A DNA stretch of 64,000 bases from Pediococcus acidilactici (GCA_024970065.1 CP103908.1:806001-870000), one strand, 5' to 3'. Counted from the first letter of the stretch, positions 26,096-35,533 are shown. Notes: generated by a model from the sequence alone, not told the origin. Program-made: numbers and translations.

Positions 26096-26611
26096 ATAGC
26101 AAAAGATACAATGGTAAATGAAACCATTCGGGCTCGTGAAGTCCGCTTGATTGGTGTTAATGGTGATCAATTAGGGGTTAAGTCAAAGGCGGAAGCAATC
26201 CAAATTGCTGAAGAAGCTAATCTTGACGTTGTCGTAGTTTCCCCAAAGGCAAAACCACCAGTAGCCAAGATTATGGATTATGGGAAATATCGTTTCGAGC
26301 AACAAAAGAAAAAACGTGAAGCTCGTAAAAAGCAAAAGACTGTCAGCATTAAAGAAATCCGTTTGAGTCCGACAATTGATACAAACGACTTTAACACTAA
26401 ACTTAAGAACGCTAAGAAGTTCTTAGGCAAGGGAGACAAAGTTCGGGTATCAATTCGTTTTAAGGGTCGGGCAATTACCCATAAAGACATTGGTCGTAAA
26501 GTACTTGAACGGATGGCTGAGGAGACTTCTGACATCGCTCGGATCGAAGCTCGTCCAAAGATGGACGGTCGGAGCATGTTCTTGGTATTGGCTCCTAATG
26601 CTGATAAATAA
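26096..26611 (+). CDS. infC: Translation initiation factor IF-3 (AUA start)
   Basis: IF-3 keeps ribosomal subunits apart and checks start-codon pairing. Starting at ATA 26096 the protein has 171 residues, beginning (M)[19 protein letters not shown]. Evidence for the ATA start: the strong GGAGGTGA ribosome site at 26082-26089 is correctly spaced from it, whereas the first ATG (26111) is about 24 bases from that site. Non-canonical infC starts are the known basis of IF-3 autoregulation. Two domains follow: N-terminal (1 to about 75) and a C-terminal 30S-binding domain after the K-rich linker ([15 protein letters not shown]). Confidence 0.93.
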   Translation: MAKDTMVNETIRAREVRLIGVNGDQLGVKSKAEAIQIAEEANLDVVVVSPKAKPPVAKIMDYGKYRFEQQKKKREARKKQKTVSIKEIRLSPTIDTNDFNTKLKNAKKFLGKGDKVRVSIRFKGRAITHKDIGRKVLERMAEETSDIARIEARPKMDGRSMFLVLAPNADK

Positions 26612-26635
26612 TTTAAATTTCTGGAGGAACAGATT

Positions 26636-26836
26636 ATGCCTAAAATGAAGACAAACCGCGCTGCTGCAAAGCGTTTTAAGAAAACTGCTAATGGCGGTCT
26701 AAAGAGTGCAAATGCTTTTACAAGTCACCGTTTCCATGGAAAGACTAAGAAGCAACGTCGTCAATTACGTGGTACAGACATGATGGACAGTACTAACGTA
26801 AAGCGTTATAAGAAGTTACTTTCAAACATCAAGTAA
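26636..26836 (+). CDS. rpmI: Ribosomal protein L35
   Basis: This highly basic 66-residue 50S protein begins [17 protein letters not shown] and contains the conserved [17 protein letters not shown]. It lies 24 bases after infC with a GGAGGAAC ribosome site, in the standard infC-rpmI-rplT order. The count of K and R and the length are normal for the family. Confidence 0.98.
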   Translation: MPKMKTNRAAAKRFKKTANGGLKSANAFTSHRFHGKTKKQRRQLRGTDMMDSTNVKRYKKLLSNIK

Positions 26837-26889
26837 TTAAATTAAACAGAAAAGTAAATGACCTGCGGGTGATTTAAGGAGGAATTATT

Positions 26890-27243
26890 ATGCCACGAGT
26901 AAAGGGTGGAACAGTAACACGTCGCCGTCGTAAGCGCGTATTAAAACTTGCTAAAGGATATCGCGGAGCAAAACATATTCAATTTAAGGTTGCTAAAGAC
27001 CAAGTAATGAAGTCTGGTTTGTACGCATTCCGTGACCGTCGTAACCGTAAGGGCGAATTCCGTCGTCTTTGGATTGCACGGATCAACGCTGCTGCAAGAA
27101 TGAACGGTTTGAGCTACAGCAAGTTGATGCACGGTCTTAAGGAAGCTGGTATCGACATGAACCGTAAGATGCTTGCTGACCTTGCCGTAAACGATGCTGA
27201 CGCATTTAAGGCTTTGGCTGAAGAAGCTAAAAAAGCTCTTTAA
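26890..27243 (+). CDS. rplT: Ribosomal protein L20
   Basis: This 117-residue early-assembly 50S protein starts with [20 protein letters not shown], the basic N-terminal extension that threads into 23S rRNA. The globular C-terminal domain ([21 protein letters not shown]) is the part that binds mRNA leaders in autoregulation. It is last in the infC operon and is followed by a clear terminator. Confidence 0.98.
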
Positions 27244-27268
27244 TTAGATACTTAATTAAGTGACTACT

Positions 27269-27308
27269 AAAAAGGATCGTCCGCTCCATGGTGAGCGCGG
27301 TCCTTTTT
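27269..27308 (+). terminator. rplT terminator
   Basis: The stem AAAAAGGATCG-TCCGCTC pairs with GAGCG-CGGTCCTTTTT around a short loop, with a T-rich tail. Confidence 0.85.
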
Positions 27309-27448
27309 ATTTTGAGGTGACAAGCGGGTTGAGCCAGCTGGGCCCGCTATAAAAACATGATTGTCCGTTACTTTAATTTGGCGAAGGAAGCTTAAAACAA
27401 AAGTAGAATTAAGGTTGGCTTCTCTTTTCAAAAAGCGTCCTTATCGTA

Positions 27449-27454
27449 TATAAT
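27449..27454 (+). promoter_or_regulatory. candidate yqeG operon promoter -10
   Basis: TATAAT with TTTCAA as a weak -35 17 bases upstream (27426-27431). It lies 32 bases before yqeG and would drive the run of genes to tmcAL. Confidence 0.5.
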
Positions 27455-27485
27455 TGAACAGACAGTAATCATGGGGAGAAAGATT

Positions 27486-28010
27486 ATGAACATTTTTAAA
27501 CCAACGTGGATGGTTGAAAGGATTTACAACCTATCCGCTAAAGATTTAAAGGCAAAGGGGATCACCACCGTGCTAACTGATCTCGATAATACTTTAATTG
27601 CCTGGAACAATCCGGATGGTACACCAGAATTAAAGCAGTGGATCAGTGAACTGAAGCAAGAAAATATTCGGGTGATCGTGGTTTCTAATAATAGTCACAG
27701 TCGGGTATCTAAAGCAGTGGCTGGCTTTGGATTAGAATACGATGCCCGGGCTTTAAAGCCGTTAACGGTGGGCATTAAACGGGTTTTACGGCAGTACCGT
27801 TTAAAAAAGGCCGAAACCATCATGGTGGGGGACCAACTCCTCACTGATATGGTGGCGGCCAATTTATCTGGGGTACGGGGAGTATTGGTAAAGCCCTTAA
27901 TTGAAACGGATGCTTGGAATACCAAGTTAAACCGTTTTTTAGAGTTATTCATTAAACGATCCTTGAAGAAAAAGTACCCGGAATTAGTTTGGCATAAGGA
28001 GTTATTATAA
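27486..28010 (+). CDS. yqeG: YqeG family HAD-type phosphatase
   Basis: This HAD phosphatase has 174 residues. HAD motif I is LTDLDNTLIAW (nucleophile and acid Asp near residues 33-35). Motif II is VVSNNSHS, and motif III/IV is MVGDQLLTDMVAAN. It resembles a phosphatidylglycerophosphate phosphatase-type or nucleotidase HAD, but the substrate is not established in this family. ATG 27486 is chosen because GGGGAGAAAG sits correctly upstream; an in-frame ATG 15 bases earlier lies within that site. It is first in the yqeGH-yhbY-nadD operon. Confidence 0.9.
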   Translation: MNIFKPTWMVERIYNLSAKDLKAKGITTVLTDLDNTLIAWNNPDGTPELKQWISELKQENIRVIVVSNNSHSRVSKAVAGFGLEYDARALKPLTVGIKRVLRQYRLKKAETIMVGDQLLTDMVAANLSGVRGVLVKPLIETDAWNTKLNRFLELFIKRSLKKKYPELVWHKELL

Positions 28011-28012
28011 GA

Positions 28013-29122
28013 ATGAACGAAGAAGAAATTCGGTGTATTGGATGTGGGGCAACGCTACAAACGGAAGATGCTCAGCTTCCAGGTTACACGCCGGCTTCAG
28101 CCCTAAAAAAAGGGTTAGAAAGCGGGCAACTATATTGTCAACGTTGTTTTCGGCTGCGTCACTATAATGAAATCGCGCCGGTAAGCATTAGCGATGATGA
28201 TTTTAGAAAACTATTGAGCCAAATTAGCGATTCAAATTCACTAGTGGTTTACGTAGTGGATATGTTTGACTTTAATGGAAGTTTAATTCCCGGACTACAT
28301 CGCTTTGTGGGTGATAATCCGGTACTTTTAGTTGGTAATAAGGCGGATGTTTTCCCTAAATCGATCAAACGGCACCGGATGCGAGAATGGTTACGGCAAC
28401 AAGCGAAAGCTAATGGTATTGAACCAGTAGACGTAATGATTACCAGTGCTAAACAGCGGCCAGCAGTGGAACGGCTATTCGATAAGATTGAACAGCTTCG
28501 CGATGGCCGTGATGTTTACGTTGTAGGAGTTACCAACGTTGGTAAGTCAACCTTAATTAATAGTTTGATTGCCTTACGCAACGGGATTAAGGATGTAATC
28601 ACGACGTCTCGTTTTCCAGGGACTACGTTGGATCGGATCGAGATTCCGTTTGACGACCATAGTAAAATGATTGATACACCGGGGATCGTGCATAACGATC
28701 AGATGGCGCACGTCTTAACGGCGGAAGACTTAAAATATGTTTCACCGAAAAAAACAATTAAACCGCGAGTTTATCAATTAGGTGATGAGCAAACCTTATT
28801 TGCGGGTGCTTTGGCGCGATTTGATTATGAGCATTCTACTGGTTCAGTTACCGCCTATTTTGATAACAATTTAATGATCCACCGTACTAAGCTAGCTAAT
28901 GCAGATCATTTCTATGAAAAACATGCTGGGGAACTTTTAACGCCTCCTACGGCAGAAAATTTAGCTAGTTTGCCTGAATTAACGCGCCATCACTTCAAAA
29001 TTGAAGAAGATAGTGACGTGGTCTTCGAAGGTTTGGGTTGGATCGCGGTTCCTGCAGGAAGCATAGTCACTGCTTGGGCGCCTAAAGGGATCTCGGTCGT
29101 GGTTCGGCGAGCGTTAATTTAA
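28013..29122 (+). CDS. yqeH: Ribosome biogenesis GTPase YqeH
   Basis: This circularly permuted GTPase is needed for 30S subunit assembly. The 369-residue protein begins with a zinc finger (CIGCGATLQ and CQRCFRLRHY), then has GTPase motifs in permuted order: G4 NKAD near residue 103, G5 SAK, G1 GVTNVGKSTLIN near 178, G2/G3 FPGTT and IDTPGIV. The C-terminal domain (after about 240) is the YqeH-specific RNA-binding part. It starts two bases after yqeG with an AAGGAG site inside yqeG. Confidence 0.96.
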   Translation: MNEEEIRCIGCGATLQTEDAQLPGYTPASALKKGLESGQLYCQRCFRLRHYNEIAPVSISDDDFRKLLSQISDSNSLVVYVVDMFDFNGSLIPGLHRFVGDNPVLLVGNKADVFPKSIKRHRMREWLRQQAKANGIEPVDVMITSAKQRPAVERLFDKIEQLRDGRDVYVVGVTNVGKSTLINSLIALRNGIKDVITTSRFPGTTLDRIEIPFDDHSKMIDTPGIVHNDQMAHVLTAEDLKYVSPKKTIKPRVYQLGDEQTLFAGALARFDYEHSTGSVTAYFDNNLMIHRTKLANADHFYEKHAGELLTPPTAENLASLPELTRHHFKIEEDSDVVFEGLGWIAVPAGSIVTAWAPKGISVVVRRALI

Positions 29123-29167
29123 GAAAGGGTACCATTAACTAAGTAACCAAATTAAAGGAGTATTAAC

Positions 29168-29479
29168 TTGAAACTAAGAGGAAAACAAAAACGTTATTTA
29201 CGTGCTCAAGCACACCATCTTCGGCCTGTTTTTTCGGTCGGAAAGAATGGGCTAACTAAGAGTTGGTTAGCTCAATTAGGTGGGGCATTAGATAACCACG
29301 AATTATTAAAAATTAATTTACAGCAAAATACCGACGTAACGACTGCCGAGGTCAAAGAATTTATCGAACAACAAACCGACATTCAAGTCGTGCAAACAAT
29401 TGGACACGTGTTGGTTTTATTTAAAGTTTCTGCAGACCCAGATAAACGAGAAATTTCAGAAAACGTACAAAAGATATAA
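29168..29479 (+). CDS. yhbY: CRM-domain RNA-binding protein YhbY (YqeI)
   Basis: This 103-residue protein is almost entirely one CRM domain, with the conserved QRAYLRAQAH-type start (KRYLRAQAHHLRP), GKNGLT and NHELLKINL. The family associates with pre-50S particles. It has a TTG start (29168) with AAAGGAG site. It is placed between yqeH and nadD as in Bacillus. Confidence 0.93.
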   Translation: MKLRGKQKRYLRAQAHHLRPVFSVGKNGLTKSWLAQLGGALDNHELLKINLQQNTDVTTAEVKEFIEQQTDIQVVQTIGHVLVLFKVSADPDKREISENVQKI

Positions 29480-29496
29480 TAGTAAGGTGATTAATA

Positions 29497-30138
29497 TTGA
29501 TTTCGACAAAGTCAAAAAGTGTTTCGGGAGTTCAAGTAGAAGTGGTTGAAGAGCCACTAACGCAAGCTAAGGGCAAGAAAATTGGTATTTTAGGTGGAAC
29601 GTTTAATCCCCCGCACCTTGCGCATTTAATGATTGCAGAACAGGTGGCTAGCCAGTTAGGATTGGATAAGATTCTTTTTATTCCAGACTACTTACCACCC
29701 CACATAGATAAGAAGGAAGCAATTTCTGCCGAGCACCGAGTTGAGATGGTTCGTTTGGCAATTCAAGGGAACCCTAACTTTGATTTAGACTTAATTGAAA
29801 TTAATCGCGGGGGGACCAGTTATTCTTACGATACCGTCAAGGCGTTGAAAGAAATGCACCCCGAAAACGACTACTACTTTATTATTGGTGGGGACATGGT
29901 TAACTACTTACCAACTTGGCACGAAATCGATAAATTAGCCCGCATGGTTCACTTTGTGGGGGTCGACCGTCCCGAATACGAACGGAACGCAAAGTATCCA
30001 ATTATTTGGGTGGATACCCCACATTTTGATTTAAGTTCGACCATGATTAGGGAGAAAGTTAATAAAGGGTGCTCAATCAAGTATTTAGTGCCCGATGCTG
30101 TAGAAGATTATATAAGGGAGCATCATTTATATGAGTAA
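29497..30138 (+). CDS. nadD: Nicotinate-nucleotide adenylyltransferase NadD
   Basis: This protein joins nicotinate mononucleotide and ATP to make deamido-NAD. The nucleotidyltransferase motif GTFNPPHLAHL (residues about 33-43) and the ISSTMIR-type motif (LSSTMIREKV near 183) are both present. There is a ~25-residue N-terminal extension before the usual family start; the TTG at 29497 has the AAGGTGA site, so the extension is likely real. The stop overlaps yqeK by 8 bases. Length is 213 residues. Confidence 0.95.
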   Translation: MISTKSKSVSGVQVEVVEEPLTQAKGKKIGILGGTFNPPHLAHLMIAEQVASQLGLDKILFIPDYLPPHIDKKEAISAEHRVEMVRLAIQGNPNFDLDLIEINRGGTSYSYDTVKALKEMHPENDYYFIIGGDMVNYLPTWHEIDKLARMVHFVGVDRPEYERNAKYPIIWVDTPHFDLSSTMIREKVNKGCSIKYLVPDAVEDYIREHHLYE

Positions 30139-30739
30139 AGTAGAGTTGACTTACCAAAATAATTATATCCCAATGACTCGCGCAGAATTGGTGGCGGCGG
30201 TCCAAAAAAGCGTTCAAGGGCCGCGTTTTGACCACATCTTACGGGTCGAACAAAAGGCCATTGAGTTAGCAAAACAAAATGACGCTGACGTGGAAAAAGC
30301 CAGTATTGCAGCTTTATTGCACGATTACGCTAAAAACCGGCCGGACAGTGAATTTATTGGCTACATTAATAAATTACAACTGGACCCGATTTTGTTAGAT
30401 TACGGCAACGCAATTTGGCACGGAGTTGTCGGAGCAGAAATTGTCAAAAACGAATTAAAAATTCAAGACGAAGAAATTTTAAACGCAATTCGGCGGCACA
30501 CGGTCGGGGCCCCATACATGACTTTAATTGATCAAATTGTCTTCATGGCCGATTATATTGAAGATGGCCGGGATTTTGACGGGGTCCAACAAGCCCGTCT
30601 CATTACGGAGCAAAGTTTACAAAAGGGCGTTGCGCTTCAAATGAAGAATACGTTGGCTTATTTAGTTGCCAACAACCGCCCGGTATTTCCCGCCACCATT
30701 GATAGTTATAACGCGTGGATTGCAAAACTTAACGACTAA
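30131..30739 (+). CDS. yqeK: YqeK, HD-domain Ap4A hydrolase
   Basis: This 202-residue HD protein is the symmetrical Ap4A hydrolase of Firmicutes, which produces ADP and keeps dinucleotide alarmone low. Metal ligands are FDHILRVE, ALLHDYAK and HGVVGAE, then IRRHTVGAP and the MADYIEDGRDF signature. An N-terminal extension of about 25 residues precedes the core. Its ATG lies inside nadD (8-base overlap), pointing to translational coupling between NAD synthesis and nucleotide clearing. Confidence 0.94.
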   Translation: MSKVELTYQNNYIPMTRAELVAAVQKSVQGPRFDHILRVEQKAIELAKQNDADVEKASIAALLHDYAKNRPDSEFIGYINKLQLDPILLDYGNAIWHGVVGAEIVKNELKIQDEEILNAIRRHTVGAPYMTLIDQIVFMADYIEDGRDFDGVQQARLITEQSLQKGVALQMKNTLAYLVANNRPVFPATIDSYNAWIAKLND

Positions 30740-30750
30740 GGAGAATGACA

Positions 30751-31107
30751 TTGGATAACAAACAAAGTTTAGAATTAGTAGTAAAGGCGGCAGACAGTAA
30801 GCGCGCCGAAGGAATTATTGCATTAGACGTACATGAAATCAGCACTTTAGCAGACTACTTCGTGATTACTAGTGCGGATTCAAATCGTCAAGTAGCGGCG
30901 ATTGCAGACGCAATTATTGAAAAGGCTAAGGAAAACGACGTAGAAATTCGTCGAATTGAAGGATACCGGGCTGCCGAATGGATCCTTATTGACTTAGGTG
31001 ACATTGTGATTAACGTTTTCCAAACTGATCAACGTAAGTTTTATAATCTAGAAAAACTGTGGTCGGAAGCTAAGAACGTAGAAATTGCGGATTGGATTAC
31101 TGAATAA
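30751..31107 (+). CDS. rsfS: Ribosome silencing factor RsfS
   Basis: This protein binds L14 and blocks subunit joining when nutrients are short. Its 118 residues carry the Iojap/RsfS core LADYFVITSADSNRQVAAIAD and the C-terminal DLGDIVINVF and WSEAKNVE. I chose TTG 30751 because AGGAG (30739-30743) is 7 bases before it; the ATG at 30745 lies 1 base after the site and is too close. The stop overlaps the next ATG (TAATG). Confidence 0.94.
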   Translation: MDNKQSLELVVKAADSKRAEGIIALDVHEISTLADYFVITSADSNRQVAAIADAIIEKAKENDVEIRRIEGYRAAEWILIDLGDIVINVFQTDQRKFYNLEKLWSEAKNVEIADWITE

Positions 31108-31847
31108 TGATTTACCAAAGTTTTGCGGTACTTTACGACCAGCTGTTTGACGAAGAGCAGTACCAAAATTGGTTTGAGTATACTAAACAACAGGTCGATT
31201 TGAATAAAACCCACGAATGGCTCGAACTAGCCTGTGGAGCCGGGCGCCTGGCAGTTAAGTTGGCAAAACAACGCCAAAGGGTGACCGGCTTTGATTTATC
31301 AAGTGAGATGCTATCATTAGCTGAACAACACGCCCACGAAGCCAAAGTTTCGTTGGATTTGGTACAGGGAAACATGCTTGATTTAGCGGTGTTACCTAGT
31401 TATGACGTAATTTCATGTTATGCCGATTCATTTTGCTATTTAGCCAATGAAATCGAACTGTTAACGGCCTTTACACAAGTGCACGATCACTTAAAAGAAG
31501 GTGGTCAATTTATCTTTGACGTGATTACGCCGTACCAAACGGGCGAGGTGTATCCGGGATACATGTTTAACTACCAAGACGAGCAGCAAGCATTTCTTTG
31601 GACTAGTTATGCAGGCGAAGATCGTTACCACGTTGAACACGATTTGACCTTCTTTACTAAAACAAACCCGACGGCGGAAGCTTTTTATCGAACTGAAGAG
31701 ACCCATTTTGAACGAACTTATGAGTTAGACACGTATGTTGATTTGCTAGAAAAAGCTGGGTTTTCTTCGGTGAAGTATTTTGCTGACTTTGGAAATGCTC
31801 CAGTTGATGAGCAAACCACCCGCTGGTTTTTTAGCTGCAGGAGGTAG
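31107..31847 (+). CDS. yqeM: SAM-dependent methyltransferase YqeM
   Basis: This 246-residue class I methyltransferase has motif I ELACGAGRLAVKLA near residue 40, FDLSSEMLSLAEQ near 63 and QGNMLDL near 87. In the yqeK-rsfS-yqeM arrangement of Firmicutes it is an accessory gene whose target is not known. It is co-translated with rsfS by a one-base stop/start overlap. Confidence 0.9.
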   Translation: MIYQSFAVLYDQLFDEEQYQNWFEYTKQQVDLNKTHEWLELACGAGRLAVKLAKQRQRVTGFDLSSEMLSLAEQHAHEAKVSLDLVQGNMLDLAVLPSYDVISCYADSFCYLANEIELLTAFTQVHDHLKEGGQFIFDVITPYQTGEVYPGYMFNYQDEQQAFLWTSYAGEDRYHVEHDLTFFTKTNPTAEAFYRTEETHFERTYELDTYVDLLEKAGFSSVKYFADFGNAPVDEQTTRWFFSCRR

Positions 31848-31853
31848 GTAAAA

Positions 31854-32969
31854 ATGCAGGTTTGTGCGGTAATTGCGGAGTTTAACCCATTTCATAATGG
31901 ACACCAGTACCTATTGCAAAAAGCTCGAAAAGCTTCCCAAGCAGACGTAATGATCGTGATAATGAGCGGTAATTTCGTGCAACGGGGAGAGCCGGCCTTG
32001 ATAAATAAATGGGAACGGGCGGCCGTTGCTTTGCAAGCGGGGGCAGACTTAGTAGTAGAAATTCCCACCGAATATGCGGTGGCAGCTGCACGCGACTTCG
32101 CCCAAGCCGGGGTGCAGATTGCCCAGTGGCTCAAAGCGGATGTTTTAGCATTTGGCTGCGAGACGCCATCCTTGGATTTCCAGGCCCAAAGCTTAGTGCT
32201 AGATCGTAATTTTAGTGAACGGGACTATCACCAAAGCTTTGCTAGCCAACTGTTCGCGGAAAGCTCGTTAAGTCGTTCTAATGATATTTTGGGGGTTAAT
32301 TACGCTTATTGGCAGCTACGCTTGGCACCTCAATTAACATTGTTACCCATTGAACGTTTACAAGCGGGCCACCTTGATCAAGAAATTAAGGGGACGATTG
32401 CCAGTGCAACGGCTATTCGTCAATCTATTCAACGAAACGATTCCCAGTATCAACAGGCGGTTCCCAGCCTAACAAGGGCCGCATTAGCTCGTCAAAAGCC
32501 AGTCGATTGGCAAGCATTTTGGCCTTTTTTAGAGTACCGACTAAAAACATCTTCTGTCGAGGAACTGCAGCAGATACGAGGGATTACCGAGGGGATTGAA
32601 AACCGAATTCTTGCGCAGGTAGGGCAAAGCAACTCCTTCAATGAGTTAATGACGCGCTTAAAAACCAAACGGTATACCTACACAAGTCTACAGCGGAAAT
32701 TAACCGCGATATTACTAAATTTGCGGGGGACGAACCCGTTGAAAAAGACCCGGTTATTGGCGGCTAATTCACTGGGACAAGCCTATTTGCGAGAAAATGA
32801 TTTTCAAGAGGCGCTCATGACCAAGGTGACTAAGGCAGATTTTACTGATAGTTATCAATTAACCAAGCGTGCAGATGAGCTATATCAAATGGTAGCGCCT
32901 TACAAATGGGGAAAGGCACCGATTTTAAAAAAGAATGTCAAGGAAAAAACGTTGACAAAGAAATCCTAG
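31854..32969 (+). CDS. tmcAL: tRNA(Met) cytidine acetate ligase TmcAL (YlbM)
   Basis: This protein makes N4-acetylcytidine at C34 of elongator tRNA-Met using acetate and ATP. The 371-residue protein starts with the nucleotidyltransferase motif VIAEFNPFHNGHQYLL and contains MSGNFVQRGEPA and SNDILGVNY, all YlbM hallmarks. It has a GGAGGTAGG ribosome site. The yceD promoter overlaps its 3' end: TTGACA lies inside its last codons. In Bacillus the same ylbM-yceD(ylbN)-rpmF order is found. Confidence 0.94.
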   Translation: MQVCAVIAEFNPFHNGHQYLLQKARKASQADVMIVIMSGNFVQRGEPALINKWERAAVALQAGADLVVEIPTEYAVAAARDFAQAGVQIAQWLKADVLAFGCETPSLDFQAQSLVLDRNFSERDYHQSFASQLFAESSLSRSNDILGVNYAYWQLRLAPQLTLLPIERLQAGHLDQEIKGTIASATAIRQSIQRNDSQYQQAVPSLTRAALARQKPVDWQAFWPFLEYRLKTSSVEELQQIRGITEGIENRILAQVGQSNSFNELMTRLKTKRYTYTSLQRKLTAILLNLRGTNPLKKTRLLAANSLGQAYLRENDFQEALMTKVTKADFTDSYQLTKRADELYQMVAPYKWGKAPILKKNVKEKTLTKKS

Positions 32970-32979
32970 ATGGTATAAT
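32952..32979 (+). promoter_or_regulatory. yceD-rpmF promoter
   Basis: TTGACA, a 16-base spacer and TATAAT with TGG in front (extended -10). It overlaps the last codons and the stop of tmcAL (32967-32969). Confidence 0.88.
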
Positions 32980-33005
32980 TATTTCTGTTGCATTGGAGGT
33001 TCACT

Positions 33006-33545
33006 ATGGAATGGTATTTTACTGAATTGCGTAAGCATAAAGAACCGTTTCAGTTCGATGAGACAATGGATTTGGAACAATCTTTAATCGAACGCTTTCC
33101 AGATGTAGTTTTAAAATGCTCACCAATCAATTTTAAGGGCACCGTGACAAACGACCGTGATTCGGTTATGATTGATGCTGAGATCAGTTGTGAATTAACG
33201 GTTCCGTCGTCGCGTTCCTTAACACCAGTTCACTTAAATCTTGACTTCTTTGTCAATGAAATTTACGTGGACAGTGCTAGTTTGATTGATACGTTCCCAC
33301 AAGAAGAAGTGGTAATGTTAGTCAAAGATGACGTGATCGATGTCAATAAATTGGTTGAGGACAACGTGGTTTTACAAGTTCCCATGCAGGTTTTAACTCC
33401 TGATGAAGAACAAAAGGGAACCATGCCATCCGGAAATGAATGGCAAGTGGTTTCGGAAGTAAAAGCGGAGTCGGAGCAAGATAAACAAGTTGATCCACGC
33501 CTTGCAAAGTTAAAAGATTTATTGAAAGATAATTCTGATCAGTAA
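33006..33545 (+). CDS. yceD: DUF177 family protein YceD
   Basis: This 179-residue protein is conserved immediately before rpmF in many bacteria; plant relatives act in 23S rRNA accumulation. It shows the DUF177 pattern with a CELTVPSSRSLTPVHLNLDFFVNE region in mid-protein and an acidic, polar tail. No catalytic motif. ATG 33006 (GGAGGT site 7 bases away) is chosen over an in-frame TTG at 32988. It has its own strong promoter upstream. Confidence 0.9.
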   Translation: MEWYFTELRKHKEPFQFDETMDLEQSLIERFPDVVLKCSPINFKGTVTNDRDSVMIDAEISCELTVPSSRSLTPVHLNLDFFVNEIYVDSASLIDTFPQEEVVMLVKDDVIDVNKLVEDNVVLQVPMQVLTPDEEQKGTMPSGNEWQVVSEVKAESEQDKQVDPRLAKLKDLLKDNSDQ

Positions 33546-33596
33546 GGCTTTAAATTAAGCGGGAGACCGTAATTCTCTTAAAGGAGGTGCTCATTG

Positions 33597-33779
33597 ATGG
33601 CTGTTCCAGCAAGAAGAACATCAAAGACACGTAAGCGTAATCGTCGTGGACACATTAAGTTAACTACTCCAGGTTTGGCACCATGCCCAAACTGTGGTGA
33701 ATTACGAGTTTCACATCGTGTTTGCCCAAGTTGTGGTTACTACAACGGCAAACAAGTTATTGACGTGAAAGCTAACTAA
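33597..33779 (+). CDS. rpmF: Ribosomal protein L32
   Basis: This 60-residue 50S protein begins [19 protein letters not shown]. It retains the full four-cysteine zinc site (CPNC and CPSC, about residues 30-46), so it is the zinc-binding form. ATG 33597 with AAAGGAGGTG was preferred over TTG three bases earlier. It is followed by a very strong terminator. Confidence 0.98.
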   Translation: MAVPARRTSKTRKRNRRGHIKLTTPGLAPCPNCGELRVSHRVCPSCGYYNGKQVIDVKAN

Positions 33780-33784
33780 TGATT

Positions 33785-33828
33785 AAAAGCAACAAAAGGA
33801 GCCTAGGTCCTTTTGTTGCTTTTTGTTT
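33785..33828 (+). terminator. rpmF terminator
   Basis: A perfect 16-bp stem (AAAAGCAACAAAAGGA with its complement), a 7-base loop GCCTAGG and a T-rich tail. Confidence 0.93.
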
Positions 33829-33856
33829 TAAACTTCTTTAATCAAAGTAATTTTTT

Positions 33857-33865
33857 TGGTAGTAT
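33857..33865 (+). promoter_or_regulatory. candidate gnd promoter
   Basis: TGGTAGTAT is an extended -10, 41 bases before gnd; the -35 is weak. Confidence 0.4.
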
Positions 33866-33905
33866 TAATTCGACAGAGTCGTTGTCAAAGAGGAGGAATA
33901 GTAAC

Positions 33906-35324
33906 ATGGATAAACCACAAATTGGGGTCATTGGAATGGCCGTAATGGGAAAAAATCTCGCGTTGAACATTGAAAGCCGCGGATATACGGTTGCCATCTA
34001 CAACCGGACGGCTGCTAAAACAAAACAAGTAATGGAAGATCATGGTGATAAGAAGTTAGTCCCTTCTTACACAATTGAAGATTTTGTTAATTCACTTGAA
34101 AAACCTCGTCGAATCATGATGATGGTTAAGGCTGGTAAGCCAACAGATGCAGTGATCGCCGAACTTTTGCCACTTTTGGATAAGGGTGACGTGTTAATCG
34201 ACGGTGGAAACACTTACTTTGAGGACACCATGCGTCGTAACAAGCAACTTGATGAATCTGGAATCAACTTTATCGGTACCGGAGTTTCTGGTGGTGAACT
34301 AGGGGCGTTACAAGGTCCTTCAATGATGCCAGGTGGTCAAAAGGAAGCTTACGACCTTGTTGCACCAATTTTTGAACAAATTGCTGCAAAAGCTAAAGAT
34401 GGCGAACCTTGCGTAACGTACATTGGCCCTAACGGTGCTGGTCATTACGTAAAGATGGTCCACAACGGAATTGAATACGGTGACGAACAATTAATTGATG
34501 AAAGTTACGACTTGATGCGTAAAATGGTTGGTCTTTCCGTTGAAGAAATTGCTGACATCTTTGCAGAATGGAATAAGGGTGAATTAGATAGTTACCTAAT
34601 TGACATCACTGCGGATATTTTAACTCGAAAAGACGATCTTGGCAGCGACAAACCAATCGTTGACATGATCATGGACAAGGGTGGTAACAAGGGAACTGGT
34701 AAGTGGAGTTCTCAAAACGCCCTTGAACTTGGCGTTCCCCAATCATTGATTACGGAATCAGTCTATGCTCGTTACATTTCGGTTCTAAAAGACGAACGGG
34801 TTGCTGCAAGCAAAGAATTGACGGGCCCTAATCCAAAATTAGACGTAGATAAGAAAGAGATCGTTGAAAAGATTCGCCAAGCGCTTTACTTCAGTAAGAT
34901 CATGAGTTATGCGCAAGGATTTGAACAAATGCGGGTAGCTTCCAAACACTACGACTGGAACCTCAACTTTGGTGAAATTGCTAAGATTTGGCGTGCTGGT
35001 TGCATTATCCGCGCCCAATTCTTACAAAACATCACCGATGCGTTTGACAAGAATCCAGAACTAAGCAACCTATTGATGGACGATTATTTCCAAGAAATCG
35101 CAAAGAAGTACCAAGATGCAGTTCGTGAAGTAGTTGCGCTTGCCGTTAAAGCAGGTATTCCAGTTCCTGCATTTTCAGCTGCGGTTGCTTACTACGACTC
35201 TTACCGTTCAGAAGTACTTCCCGCAAACTTGTTGCAAGCACAACGGGATTACTTCGGCGCACATACCTACGAACGGGTTGACCGTGACGGAATTTTCCAT
35301 TACTCATGGTACGAAGAACAATAG
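33906..35324 (+). CDS. gnd: 6-phosphogluconate dehydrogenase (decarboxylating)
   Basis: This enzyme oxidises 6-phosphogluconate to ribulose-5-phosphate, CO2 and NAD(P)H, a key step of the phosphoketolase route in heterofermentative lactobacilli. The 472-residue protein begins with the Rossmann motif [35 protein letters not shown], the [15 protein letters not shown] active-site Lys region and [17 protein letters not shown] follow. It ends [11 protein letters not shown] 33906 has an AGGAGGAAT site; the open frame extends 31 codons further upstream but lacks these features. Confidence 0.97.
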   Translation: MDKPQIGVIGMAVMGKNLALNIESRGYTVAIYNRTAAKTKQVMEDHGDKKLVPSYTIEDFVNSLEKPRRIMMMVKAGKPTDAVIAELLPLLDKGDVLIDGGNTYFEDTMRRNKQLDESGINFIGTGVSGGELGALQGPSMMPGGQKEAYDLVAPIFEQIAAKAKDGEPCVTYIGPNGAGHYVKMVHNGIEYGDEQLIDESYDLMRKMVGLSVEEIADIFAEWNKGELDSYLIDITADILTRKDDLGSDKPIVDMIMDKGGNKGTGKWSSQNALELGVPQSLITESVYARYISVLKDERVAASKELTGPNPKLDVDKKEIVEKIRQALYFSKIMSYAQGFEQMRVASKHYDWNLNFGEIAKIWRAGCIIRAQFLQNITDAFDKNPELSNLLMDDYFQEIAKKYQDAVREVVALAVKAGIPVPAFSAAVAYYDSYRSEVLPANLLQAQRDYFGAHTYERVDRDGIFHYSWYEEQ

Positions 35325-35362
35325 GCTTAACCGGCTGTTGGTCCTCAATTAAAGAACCCTAA

Positions 35363-35396
35363 AGACTGAGAAATTAAATTTCTCAGTCTTTTTTGT
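35363..35396 (+). terminator. gnd terminator
   Basis: AGACTGAGAAATT and its complement (13 positions, inner bases form the loop) followed by TTTTTTG. Confidence 0.88.
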
Positions 35397-35504
35397 CGGT
35401 CTTAATTAAATTCGGTGTTGCGCGCTTGGGAAGCAAAAAGACGTTATCTTCAACGGGAAAGTAAACCCTTGTTTACAACTTGGAGAACTGCTAGGCAAAG
35501 CCAG

Positions 35505-35533
35505 TTGACAATGTTAAAATTTAGAAGTATAGA
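35505..35533 (+). promoter_or_regulatory. promoter of two-component operon
   Basis: TTGACA, 17 bases, TATAGA; 33 bases before the response regulator gene. Confidence 0.8.

Noticed and set aside
33813..33905. N-terminal extension of gnd
   Set aside because: Overlaps the rpmF terminator and does not resemble the family; 33906 has AGGAGGAAT.
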